DNA of 64,000 nucleotides from Atrichornis clamosus (Eukaryota; Chordata; Aves; Passeriformes; Menuridae), in the NCBI GenBank assembly GCA_013400975.1, contig WBMZ01014180.1, forward strand, positions 1 to 64,000, read 5' to 3'. Every line of letters starts with the position of its first letter. The stretch's first letter is position 1. A program made the position numbers and the translations under genes. Below, one piece after another: positions 1 through 12,000 of this stretch. The notes below the pieces were generated by a model. That model was not told the DNA's origin and ran no database searches. It saw only the letters and a list, made by a program, of their open reading frames with translations.

Positions 1-20
1 GGCACCGGCACCGGCACCGG
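1..20. repeat. (GGCACC)3 short tandem repeat
   Basis: Three perfect copies of the hexamer GGCACC followed by GG open the window. The repeat may extend to the left of the window. Confidence 0.7.
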
Positions 21-250
21 GGGCGGCCCGGCAGGAGACGCGGGGTTCTGGACTAGATGCGTGTGCAGATGGTTCGGCTGTTTGAAAAACTGTTGGGCGC
101 CCGCGGCTCTGCGCCCACCGGAATCGTTAAACCCCGATCGCGGCGGGTCGGGCGGGGTTTGTGCGGTGTTGGGAAACGTTTGGAGCAAAGCTGGCGGCAA
201 GGTGTGGGGAGGGGTGGAGGTCAGGCAGGCCCCGACCGTCTCTGCAGCCT
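1..250. other. GC/CpG-rich segment at left edge, possible promoter-island border
   Basis: The first roughly 250 bases are much richer in G+C and CpG than the following 20 kb, and begin with three GGCACC units. This looks like the edge of a CpG island. In human the gene beyond SLC25A20 is PRKAR2A, transcribed the same way as SLC25A20, so this could be the upstream edge of its promoter; that is inference from synteny only. I see no PRKAR2A coding sequence here. Small open frames on the plus strand at 57-360 show no recognisable domain. Confidence 0.35.
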
Positions 251-299
251 TTTTATTTTCCTCTTATTTCACATCAGTGGCCCTGAACACTCATTTCTT

Positions 300-826
300 C
301 ACAGAATCACAGAAAATTAGGTTGGAAAAGACCTATGAGATCACTCAGTCGAGTCTTTGACTAGACACCACCATGTCAACTAGACCATGACACTGTGTGC
401 CACGTCCAGGGATGGTGACTCCACCACCTCCTTAGGCAGTCTGTACCAATGTCTAATCACCCTTTCTGTGAAGGAATTCCACCTAACGTCCAACCTAAAC
501 CTCCCCGGGCACAGCTGGAGGCCGTGTCCTCTTGTCCTGTTGCTGGTTGCACGGGTGAAGAGACCAACCCTTACCTGGCTACAACCTCCTGTCAGGGAAT
601 CGTAGAGAGTGAGAAGGTCTCTCCTGAGCCTCCTTTTCTCCAGGCTGAGCCCCGCCCCAGCTCCCTCAGCCACTCCTCATCAGACTCGTGCTCCAGACCC
701 TTCCCCAGCTCTGTTGGCCTTCTCTGGACTCACTCCAGCACCTCAATGTCCGTCCTGAAATGAAGGGCCCAGAACTGGGCACAGGACTCAAGGTGTGGCC
801 TTACCAGTGCCGAGGACAGAGGTTCT
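300..826 (-). mobile_element. CR1 LINE fragment, 5'-truncated
   Basis: The left end, CACAGAATCACAGAAAATTAGG, followed by GTTGGAAAAGACCT, is the reverse complement of the conserved CR1 3' terminus. The rest follows the inverted CR1 3' region, including the 'cacagctggaggccgtgtcc' and 'tctccaggctgagcc' blocks and the 'caaggtgtggccttaccagtgc' block near 790-812. The element is therefore inserted in minus orientation and 5'-truncated near 826. It is diverged with no intact reading frame. Open frames on either strand here are repeat shadows. Confidence 0.88.
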
Positions 827-1152
827 CTTTCCTCATGGTCCCTGTGACAGTGTTTCAAAGTTCCCGCAGGAGCAGGAGAAGGAGAGTTTTTTGACCTTGG
901 TCCGATCCAATACAACTTCCATCTCATTCTTAGTTTCAGTTATTTTTAGGACCTCCAACCCCTCTGGTTCCTTCTCAGAATTAAGTCGTTAAAGAATAAT
1001 TCTTAAGTGAGCATAAGAGAAACAGTGTGCAGGTCTTCACACCTTTTTGTAAATGCTGAATAGAGCCATGACATAGTCTGTGAAATGATGGCAAAAGTAC
1101 TGATCTGCTTAATAATAAAGCATTAGAGATAAAGAACTTCAGAAAAATGAAA
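827..1152. other. Intergenic spacer between two CR1 copies
   Basis: No gene, RNA or repeat could be recognised in this stretch. Confidence 0.4.
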
Positions 1153-1335
1153 CACAGAATCACAGAATGGTTTGGGTTGGAAGGAACCCTAAAGATCACC
1201 TAGTTCCAGTCCCCCTGCCATAGGTAGGGACACCTTCCACTAGATCAGGTTGCTCCAACCTGGCATTGCATACTTCCAGGGATGGGGCATCCACATCTCT
1301 GCACAACCTGTGCCAGTGCCTTGTCACCCTCATAA
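1153..1335 (-). mobile_element. CR1 LINE fragment, short
   Basis: CACAGAATCACAGAATGG followed by TTTGGGTTGGAAGG is the reverse complement of a CR1 3' end. It is followed by the conserved inverted blocks 'ccccctgccata', 'gggacaccttccactagatc', 'ggttgctcc' and 'ggggcatccaca'. Because this piece carries its own 3' terminus, it is an insertion separate from the copy at 300-826. Only about 180 bases remain. Confidence 0.88.
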
Positions 1336-4300
1336 CTGTTTATTACTTGTGAGCTTTGGAGATACCTGTTCATATGTTGTTAAATGCACTTTATTCAGAT
1401 TTTTGCTTGTGTTCATTGTACAAAACCTGTTATCTGTGCGTACAAGGGAGGTTTGGCAGGTGCCATGGAACAGGCTGTGTGGAGTGGAGCCATCAGCCCT
1501 TAAGGTTTGACGTTGCTTTGGGAAGCTCGTCTTGGGAGAAAACAGGCCTGTGCAAACATGACTCAAGGGGAATACGGATGTTGGCTTAGTGACGCCGCTG
1601 TGTGTTATCAGTGTAAATATTTTTATTTAATTCTTCTTTTATTTCAACAATAAAAGAGCAGAAATCAACTCATACTCGAAATACAAAATTCCACTTAGAA
1701 GCCCAGAACTGGCTGAGGCAGTATGCTGTGTTTTGGTTTTGTTTGCTCGTGTGCCAAAGAGTCCCCTCTCTTATCCAGATGGTTCTTACTGCACTCCCAA
1801 ATAAAGAGAGTCTGTTCATCACTGCTGCACAGAGGGCACAGCAGCGGATCCCTGAACACCCTTCCAGTGCTTTTACTGACTTTCTCCTCAGTGAGGGAGG
1901 CCAGTTGGAAATCTCATGGCACGTAAAGGTGTTCTCGGTAACACAGCTCCCATATTTCCCTGTGGACTGAGATTATGTCTTGTATCCATACAAAGTGAAC
2001 AAATTTTTTAAAAAGCACAGAAAGTAGATTTGTCACATCTCATTGGTTTATCCAAAGATTTTGTGTGAAGCTGTTTCTCTTAATTTCTCTTGTTTTCTAC
2101 AGCAGGAACAACAGTTGCTCAGTCACATTTTTCAAAAGACAATTGAGACTGATTTTTCATTTACCACTCCTACCATTATTATCTGTCTGATGGTCTCAAA
2201 CTCTACAAGAGCACGTGTCACTGCTCAATATATATACTTCAGCTACTGACAGAACTGGTACAGGGAAAAGGTTCTGATCAACAAGAAAACTATGGTTAGT
2301 CCCCCACAAAATTAAGATTTCTGATGAGATCTTTCCTTTGCCTATTGGGTTCTGAAGGGTGGTGAAGAGGTAAAAACGAAATTTATAAAATGCTGTAAAA
2401 ATGGAAAAACAAAATACCAATAAAAAGCACTGGCAAGTAGGTTCTGAGGAAGAAAGGGAAAGTCTAATTCCAAAGGAATACACTTATTTTTCTTTCCCAC
2501 TCTCTTCCACAACAGCCAGCCACCTGGCAATTGCCTGCTTTTGGCATTAGTCAGCTCTTGTATTATCTTTTAACATTTGTTGATAATTTTCTCTCATTTA
2601 TGTCTGTGGATATAAACCTGGTTATTTATTTGAAAAAAATGTGTTGCCAGTAAATATCATTTAGTCTCTGAAGGGCTACATTGTATTGGCCTTCTGATAT
2701 TTATATGCCCACACACAATTAATCAGCTTCAGAGGAGAGTAAAGAGCAGAGCTCTGTTTATCCTCTTCCTGAAGGTCAACGGACAAAATCAGAAGCATCC
2801 AAGGTCACATGAAGTGCATTTTCAAGTTGATTTATGCCACAGTTTATCCTGTTTCTTTATATACCTTTTTTTTTTGTGAGCATCAGAATTGATAGTACAA
2901 ATATGCAAGAAGCTTTTCGGCGATCAAGTTAATTGTTCTACTGCCTGCTGTGCATACATAGAGCTCATCATACGCTTTCTTTCACCCTGAATTTGCATAA
3001 CTTTTTAAATTATTACTATAATAAGCATTCACATTTAAAGAATGGTAGAAAATAAATTAGAAAATGCAGTCGCAGCCTTAATTTGATGCCCTTTATAATA
3101 ACATTTTTAATTCAGGCAGCATGACCAATGCAATTTCTTTCCTCTGGCTTCATGGCGTGTTCAGCACCCAGTATGGAGTTAGATAAGACTTGTTTAGCTG
3201 ATTAAGCTGGTCCCCACAGTATTCCTATCAAAATATATATATATTTCAGTATATAGTTCTCCTAATAATTTCTTAGTGGCTGAAAGCTATTCCCATATTT
3301 ATCACATGTCTGTGCTCCCAAATGTTGAGGAATCTTCCCTTCACTCTGCCTGTTCTACCCTGTGCTGTGTGACTTTGATGTGCCCTTAGTGAAACTGTTG
3401 TGGAGCTTATCCTGCTCAGGCAGGAGCAGCGAAATTGCAGGCAGAGAAAGGAAAATAGTCTGTGTAGTGTTGCATTGGGGAAAAATAATCAGATTAAACC
3501 TTCTGACTGGCTCCTTAAAAAGTAAAATAAATCCTTTTATAACAAGTAATAATTCACTTCTCATAAAGCTGTCGGCACCAGCCAGAGCTCAGACACTATA
3601 TAAACATATGTACATCTTGGATTAATTACACTTGCCTTCAAATTTCATACAAGGATCATGCAAGAAAACACTAAATATTCTGATGATTGGTATTAGTGAG
3701 CACAGCCTCACGTTTTCCACATCCCCCTGGATGGTGAAGCCAGTGACCAAGGTTTGTCACAGCAGCAAATTCCAGAAGTTTAATACCTGTTAGATAAAGC
3801 AGCACTTCTCTTTTCTCAGTTCTGGAGCACACTTCCAAGATTTACCAAATGCCCCCTTACTCCTCTTGCAGGATTTGGCAAATTATGGTTCTGCCTGTGT
3901 TTTATGTGCTACTTTGTGATTTTGTAAACCTTGATTTTACCTTACTTCAGCCTTCTCAAAATTAGGATATCACAGTCCTACCAGTCTCTCCTCCAAAAGC
4001 AGCTGCTTCATGCCTAGGATCACATTAAAAGCTCTTTTCTGTAGCTGCTGAACTTCTCAGTGCCTTCCATGAGCACTGGCTGCAGGTCTGGTGTCCACAG
4101 CCCAAAATGTGGGCTTACCCTGATTTTACGTAGCAGAAAAATGATACTGTCTATTTTGTTCTCTAACACTTTTCCTTAGGTTTTTTTAACTGCTGCATCA
4201 TTATGAACTGAACGTATCCAGTCTGCATTTTAAGATATAAAGAAATGGAAAATTTCCACTTCCTTTGCTCTGCTTCTCCAGTGGCTGACCACCCTCATTG

Positions 4301-7300
4301 TAAAAAACATGCTGAGTTTTGCATTTTAAGTTTTCTATGTTTAACATTCAGAAGTTGTTTTTCTACCCAGGGCTTGCTTCTGTTTCTGTATATGTGCAGA
4401 AATATCATATAAGTTTGTGCATAATATACACAAACCTTGTGAGTTTTCATTTGGCTAGAAGTAATGGTAACAAACGACAGAGTGGTAACAAACAGGGCTT
4501 AGCTACCAGGATGCAGAGATCCTCCAACACAGCGTGCAAGATGAAACTGCTTTTCCTGCCTCTCTTTGGTTTCCTTCTTAGGAAAGTGCTAAACCTCAGA
4601 AACCAAACTTTGGTGCTCTAACCAGTTGGTTTGGTTGTGACAGTAAGCAAGATTTAGTATGTATTTTTGTTAGCCTTTTGAGTGAGTAGCTTGAGTACTG
4701 TATATTTCATTAAATCATATGGGACTGTCTGTCAATAGTACAAAGACAGGAGAAAAAAATCAGCCTTTTGAGTAAATATGTGTAAATACCTGTGTCAGCT
4801 GAAATATGTTACCTTGATACTACCTTTAGTCTAACAAAAATATTTTGGATAATATTTGGAAAGATACTTTGCTGCATTTGCTGATAAATCTCAAAGTACT
4901 GAGTTGGGAGAAACATCTGTATAAATGTCCAGATTTTCATTGGCATAATTTAGTTTATGAATACATAAAGCACTGATTCTGTTGGTAACTATCACAATTT
5001 TTCAGGCAATAGAAACCATCAACTTTAAAATACCTTATTTTGTAAAACATTTGACCTAGCTGTTACCTAGATGTAAAAAGAAATATCTCTGAATGTCATG
5101 TCATACTTGTGACGTAAAATGGCACATGTTTTAATCTAGATAAAAGTAGTATCTGTGACATAAGACGTGTGGGATGACCATGTTGTTTGAACTACCCTGA
5201 GCAACACTACGTAGCAGATGTAGAGTTTATGGTTCCCACGTCAGAGAAGCCCTAAGCAACGGCACTGCTGTGTAAACAGGGGATATTCAAATAAGGACTT
5301 AGCTAAGCACTTGGTTCTCTTGCATACAAAGTGGAAGCCATACCCATTTTGGTTGTACTTTAGTTTCTGTCCCCAGCACTTAAAACATTGCATGAAGAAC
5401 TTCTCTGCTGATGTGGTATGAATTCTGGACAGAGGGAGCTGGTGGGAACAGGCCTTTGTGCATGCCCCATGGTGCCAGTCACTCACTGGATAGCCCTGAT
5501 CCTGTTGGGTGGCTATGTTGGCATTAGAATATGCAGACTTGCAAATAAATAAAGGAAGAAGGTAATCAGATAGTTTTAAGAGAAGAAAGAAAATTAACCT
5601 CCCTGTGAGTTGTTCAAAGACTAATCTGAATGTACAATATCAATTGCTATCTGTGTTTTCCAGGAGAGTCTGTTCAAGCACAAGTTTGTTGATGTTAAGG
5701 GGTTTGTTGTGCAAAAAGTTCTGAAATTTATTTCTTCCTTGAGCGTTTGCTTGAAAATCTGGAATTGCCTTTTGCTGTATGTACATACTTGTCCCCTGCC
5801 CATCTTCTCACACTTCCACCAGATACAGTTCAAGTTATCAGCATTTCTGTACTGGGTCCCAACCTGCCACTACTCAGACATGTATCACTCTGTCAGTTTG
5901 GCTACAGCTCCCCTTTTCACATCTTCTGTTGTCACCTTTGTCTGTTGAAGGTTATTAACCATTTCTCACATTTGGCATTTGCCCATTTGTCATATGTCTT
6001 CACTAGATGCTTGTCAAATAATGATTGCCCTTCACAAAGCTTCACTTCCAAGGTTTACCCCAAATCCATAATCTACCCCCCACCACATCTTGCTTATCTC
6101 CCCTGGTGGGGCACCTTGAAGCTCCTGCCAGACTGAGCCTCAACATCTCCCTCCTCTTGCTGCGCCTGATCCCTCACCAAGACAGGAGTCACAGCATCTT
6201 TGCTCTTTGGCCCTGTTTCATGGTGTCCACCAGAAGCCATTAACACATTTCACTGTTCCCAGTGTTTGTGTCCTGCCCTTTGGTGCCCACGGATCCACCC
6301 CACAGAAGTGTTGTACACAAATGGGGCAATACCACAATGGATGAGGGGCTCATTCTACAGCTCAGCATGGTGTGTTAACTAATGCCAAGTGCTAAAATTG
6401 CAGTATTAAATGTGAATTGCAACAGTAAAAATGAGCTTTATCCACCAAATACCCAAATTTTTATATTTCCCTCTGAAAACCCATTTATGAGCTTTATTAC
6501 AGCTATTAGCACTTGTTTTAATTAAACTCATAGCGCAGCATGAAGACCAGTTAACCAGTTTTCAGAGAAAATCAGTAAGCAGTTCCTATTGCAGTTTTCT
6601 GTCATTCTTCACACCCTGTGCTTTGGCATACATTATAAAAATGTTGATAGAGAATTCTGTATCTCAGGGGAGGATAATGGGGATATGAAACTTCTCACTT
6701 CTAGACTGTTTTTTCAATTCAGTTTAGGTTCTTAAGTTTTATAAAAGTATTTGATGTTTGGCTGCAGCTTGGATGTCTTCTTTCAAGGAAACAGGTAGTC
6801 TCATCATCCAAGGAAGAGGATTATAAGGCCACCTCGCCATATTCAGATCCCTCTTTGTCAGTCTCAGAAAAAAATGATTGGTTTTTAGAGCTGAAAAATT
6901 CTTTCTGCCTTCAACTACGACTTAAATCATGTCTGCATAGGAAACTAATTGGTTGGGTGTTCCATGTACAGTGCTGCTCCTGAGGGCTTTTTTGACTTTA
7001 ATTCCCAAGGCTATCAGCCCAGAAGAGTTGCATTAGAGAAAGAGGAAAGGAAGAATCTGGTTTTAGGTAATGCAGCAGCACTGCCTTTTGTTGCAGTTGC
7101 TTTGAAGTGTCTCTCCATTGACATCTAGTGTCCGTACAGGAAGAGCTTTAGATTCCTCACAGCCGTGCTGGCAATATTTATCTGTAAATCTTTAGAGATT
7201 TTTTCCATGTGTAGTTATTAAAAGCAGTTATTGATCTTACCAGATCAGCCAGGAGGTGAGACTGATGGCGCAGACACAGCAATCTCCCTACTCCTAGCAG

Positions 7301-8640
7301 TGATATCAGTGACATCCTTGCATGTCTATGTTCTGAATGGCTCTGGGAACCCTTTCAGTGCTTTGCAGTGCAAAAATATTATCCTTTTTTAAGTTGTCCC
7401 GTAAATACCTGTAAAATCCTTTCAATCTCTATCTCTTTCCTCAGAATTTGCAAGCAATTGTGAACCAACAAATATTCAATACAGATTTTATGAAGTATTG
7501 TACTTTGTCAGACATTATTCTAATTATCTTTAATTAGAGTTTTTCTCAATGATTTTATTACACTCCATTTTATCACTGAGCTATTTAATAAAGAAGTGTC
7601 TTTATTTTTACAATGCTTGGGGTTATTTTCATACTTATTTATTTATACCATAGAAATTCCAAGCTTTTACAAAAGCATTTGTTGTTCTGCTTTTGCAAAA
7701 TCTTGAACAATGGCAGAGAGCAATTAATCATGTCATCACTGTACCCTTTGCTCTGTGAGCAAGTCTGCCTTCAAGGTCTTCCTCCTGCTCCTTCAGTCAG
7801 CCTGAATTTGGGATGTGCACACAGGAGCTGTGCCAGAGTCACAGCGACACCACGCTTGGTCCTAGACTGATGTGAAGTCCTTCCCTACTCTGAAAACTCC
7901 TTGTACATTCATACTTTGATCATTTCCATTGTTATCTGCTCACAAAGGCGGTTATTCCAAATAAATCATGTTACGAAAGTTTAACAAGATATGTTGTCCT
8001 AATAGTTCTATTGCAGCTTCAGGAAAAGACGACTGGTTCAAGGATGCCCAGCAGGCACAGCCTCTGTCCATGACAGATTCTGTGTCTCCAAGGGACTCAT
8101 GCACTCCCTCATTTCTTGGCAGTGTTTTATGATTCATCCCTTTCCAGTCTATTCTCAGTATCTCATAAGCTCTAGGTGAACTCTCTCTTGGTTTGGTGAT
8201 ACCTAACATAGCAGGGTCCTGTCTTTGCTGCTTGATGGAACTTGCTAGTGTGAAAATAATAGATCTTTCCCTTGGAACAGCAGGAAACCTGCTGAAAAAT
8301 AGCTAGAATGGCCTTGAACTTCTCCTGTGAAGGTCACAGGAGAGTGAATCAGTATTTCCCACCATTTCTGGAAAAGGAGCAGTCATCAGTTTCTATGGAC
8401 AGTCACATATTTTCCCTCTTTCTCTTTTCAGTGTTCTGTTATTTAAAAATGCTCATTACATTAACTGTCAGAGAGTCTGTGTTGAAAGAACCTGCTGAAT
8501 CAATACATCCAGAATAAGAATGACAGCATCATTAAGATGTATCCTGCTTAGATTATTCATAATTTAACTATAAAGCAAAACATGTGATCATGAGCAATAA
8601 AGGAATGTGACACAGATGATTTCATTCAAAGCAGTGCATT
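1336..8640. other. Intergenic AT-rich DNA, no gene recognised
   Basis: Both strands carry only short open frames without recognisable domains. The region has an AT dinucleotide run near 3233-3244 and scattered AATAAA-like hexamers. A stretch near 3960-4150 vaguely resembles an old inverted CR1 tail but is too diverged to call. I see no exon of a neighbouring gene and no tRNA-like cloverleaf. Confidence 0.4.
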
Positions 8641-8853
8641 AATGCAGGCACTGGCAAAGCTGCTGCAGCAGCAGCCAGAGCTTTTAATTGCAACTGATTA
8701 TAATTAGGGTTGCAAATAGGTGTATGTGTCTGTCTTTGCCACGATCCTTTGGCCACCCGAGCTTTTCATCCCTGCTAGGGCTCAGTGCTTCCAGCAGCCC
8801 CAGATTTTCCCTCCATGGCGTCAATGGAAGGAGGCAGGAGCCAAGAGCATCGT

Positions 8854-8867
8854 GTTGCTATGGTAAC
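8854..8867. promoter_or_regulatory. X-box (RFX-type) palindrome
   Basis: GTTGCTATGGTAAC is a near-perfect inverted repeat. It matches the X-box consensus GTYRCC(N0-3)RGYAAC bound by RFX factors, apart from small changes inside each half. A second X-box-like site lies 38 bp downstream. Function is inferred from motif knowledge alone. Confidence 0.55.
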
Positions 8868-8891
8868 ACATCCCACTTCCCTGGGGATCTT

Positions 8892-8905
8892 GTTGCCTCG
8901 GCGAC
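8892..8905. promoter_or_regulatory. Second X-box-like motif
   Basis: GTTGCCTCGGCGAC has one perfect GTTGCC half and a GGCGAC half, the same 14-bp geometry as the motif at 8854. The spacing between the two starts is 38 bp. The second half differs from GGCAAC at one base. Confidence 0.45.
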
Positions 8906-9029
8906 ATCGGGCGGGCAATGCCAGTGGATCAAATCGACTCAGAGCAGCTGCCCCCTGAAAAGCAGGACAGCTCTGGCCTCCGGGAGCATGGGAGCCCAGA
9001 GGTTCATGGCCTGGTGTGTGTAGGACCCT

Positions 9030-12000
9030 GCCCTCACAGCAGGGTCTGGGCCAGGAGAGGGTGACCCCTGTGTATGCTTCTTTGCAGGGAGTGAGACAAG
9101 GCTACAGCCAAAAGGAGCTTCCCATTTCCATCTAGTGTGTTAAAACAAGATGGATGGCAGGAAACACAATGTCAGTTGGAGGGGTTTTGCTGAAGGGAGT
9201 GAGCGCTGAGGCCACTGTCCTTGTTTTGTATGATCAGGACCTGCAAACATAGCACAACATCAGCAGTCATTGCCTCTTGTTACAAAATCCGGCTATGAAT
9301 GGAGGTGAGCTTGTACATTGATTTTAGGGTAGTCCAGTGCTGCATTTACTGTGTCACATCCAGCACCCAGCAACACGCAGGCAGCAGATTAAAGATCAGT
9401 TTACATAGGCAAATGTCTGTGTTAATGCTGTGAGCACAGAGCCTCCCTCTTGTGTGCCTGCAGGCACTCCAGCAACCAGCCCCAACCCATAGGGAAGCAC
9501 TGGCATGTTCTCAAGAGCCCACAGACCCTTTGGCACAAGAGTGTTCTCGGATATCTGCACCACACACTTTCTGTGAGCTTCACTGGAGCCCTCTGTGTAA
9601 CTGCCAGTAAGATGAGGGTGTTCAAAGCACAGACAAAAGTGCACGGACCTCAGTTATCCACAGCGCTTGGAGAGCAGTTTGAGAAGCAGGGAGGTGGTAA
9701 ACGGACAGAATAATTTGCACAGGACAGGTAAATTCCTTGTAATTTGTCTGTTCTTATAGGAATCTTTTCTCTCTTCACACTTTTGCATTAAGAAGCCTCT
9801 TGCCTACTGTAATTAGCCCTTGAATAAAGCACCTCTGGAACACAAGCCTCTGTGTCCTGACTTTTCGTGTTAGCAGTGCTTTGCTCTTTTTTTTAAGCCT
9901 TACACTAATTCTTGCAGAAGAATAGAACCTGCTCCAGGGAGTCTGGTGTTACTTTTTACCTCTGGAAATATTTCCATATGCTGCAGTGCTGTGTCTCAAT
10001 GGTGTTAACATACCTGGCTTTAAGTAGACATTGCCTATACTTGCAGCCACAGCCTACTACTTGCTCTACCCTTGTATTTCTGACATTGGCCTTTCTCTGA
10101 GCCATTCTGTGTGCATTTTCCACACAACATTAGCTGTCTTTCATCTCACAACCAGAGCTATGGTTAATTGTGTTTACAAAGGATTCCTGAACTGTGGGAA
10201 ATGTTTCTCAGAATGCGCGGGTTTGCATCATTTAGCCTTGAAAGGTTGCTGCTTCCCCTGACCTCTTGTTGGTTTTTTCTCAATGACTCTTGTAATTGCA
10301 TCAGTAGCCTTGGGAGTCACATTTTCCTTTCAAATCTAGGAAAGATCCAACCTTTCCTTACCCTTTCTCAGCTGAATCACATACCCCATCCCTCATGTTT
10401 TCTGTGCCTCAACAACACCAGCTCTTTTCCTGGCTTATGTGGATGCAGTCTTGTTTCACCCTTGTCCAGAAAAAACTCTGCCACTTTTCTGGATCATCAT
10501 TTCCACCACTCTGCTTTTCTATGAATTTCTCAGCCTTCCTTCTCCCCGCCCTGCATCAAACACATTTCCTATCTTCTCCGTTAATAGCCTTTCCAATCCA
10601 TCTTCATTCAGGTCCGCCAGCATTCATTCTGATAGCATTGTCCCCAAAATTCTGACAGCATTTTGACACCATATCAAACAAATGTTCAGTGTTTGTTCCA
10701 CACCTCCCCACCACTGCTGGGCATTGCTCTCCAGAAACATCTGCAGAGGGGGTTTGAGGCACAAAGACCTGCATGGTACCATGTACTCCCTCCTCTTGAG
10801 GGGATTCATCTGCCCTGTTTCACTTACACTTAAAATCAAACTGCCTTGAGGAAGACCTTTTTTGCTGGAGCACACTGAGAAAATGAAAAATGACAGTTAG
10901 GAATGCACCCTAAACCCACACACTTCAGGTTCTGATGTCACCTCAAAGCCAGCCGGTCTTCACACTGATGCTCCACGTTATCTGCAGTCGTGTGTGGGGG
11001 GGTTCCCTTTCAACACACGTCAGCAATGTCAGTTCCTTGAGGTTCACCTGCAGTCAGCGAGAAGCTGTAGGCAACACGCAGAGTGAAAAAAAACATTTCC
11101 TCTCTCATCACACCTCTTTAGAGGGGACTGGTTTTTCTGAGTCACAGCTAACACAAACCTGTTGGAAATGTTCAGCCTAGATTTATACTACAGCTTAGAG
11201 GAACATGAAAGACCATTTAGTGTTCAAAGTATTATTTTGAATTATTAATCAAGCCCCCTGTCTGGCTGAGCTCTGTCAGGTCCTTCTTCAGATTTTGTAG
11301 AGTTTATTTCTCTTGTCATCCTGAGCAAACTTTGACGTGCAAAACACAGGCTTGCCGATGAAACGAGAAGATTGCTGGCAAAGTTTGGCTCTGTCTCTGT
11401 GTTTGCAGCAGGATCTCAGTGCAGGGGATATGCAGTGCAGTAGTTCTTTTGTTCATATTTAATCACACGAGAAAGAAGAATGTAATTAAGGCCTGTCTCC
11501 CTCAATCTCCTCCCTGCCTCAGAGTATTTGAACCCTTTGAGACAAAGGGAATGTAGCTTTTTCTGACAGCGAAGTGCAGCCCAGAGCATACCAGGAATGA
11601 TTCTGCCCCCGTCACTCTGCAGTTTCCATTTGACAGCATTTTCCCTCCGAGCAGTTTCCCCTGTGAAGGAATACAGCCATTACAAACAGCATTGCAAGTA
11701 CCAAAACCTGATCAGGGCTGGAAGCACAGTGTTTGCTCTTGGTTTTCTTTGCACATTTGACAGCCCAGTCAGACTGTGCTTGCTTCTCTGTCCCCCTCAA
11801 TAGCTGGCTGATTTCTCTTTATCTGAAAAACCCTTAGGCAGTTACTAGATTTGAGAATGCAGCATCAAAAGGGGGCTTGGCTCAGAAATAGAGTCTTTTT
11901 TCCTATTTCGCTATTTTACCTGTTTATTGCCTGTTTAGCTTTGTGTCTCAAGGTAAACTCACTTCATTTATGCTCTAAAGCTACCGACCCTTCAAAGCCT

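Noticed and set aside
380..673. 97-codon minus-strand open frame
   Set aside because: It lies inside the CR1 fragment and is a piece of decayed CR1 ORF2 tail rather than a host gene.
3960..4150. Possible ancient CR1-like segment
   Set aside because: Only scattered words resemble the inverted CR1 tail; too diverged to call without a repeat-library search.
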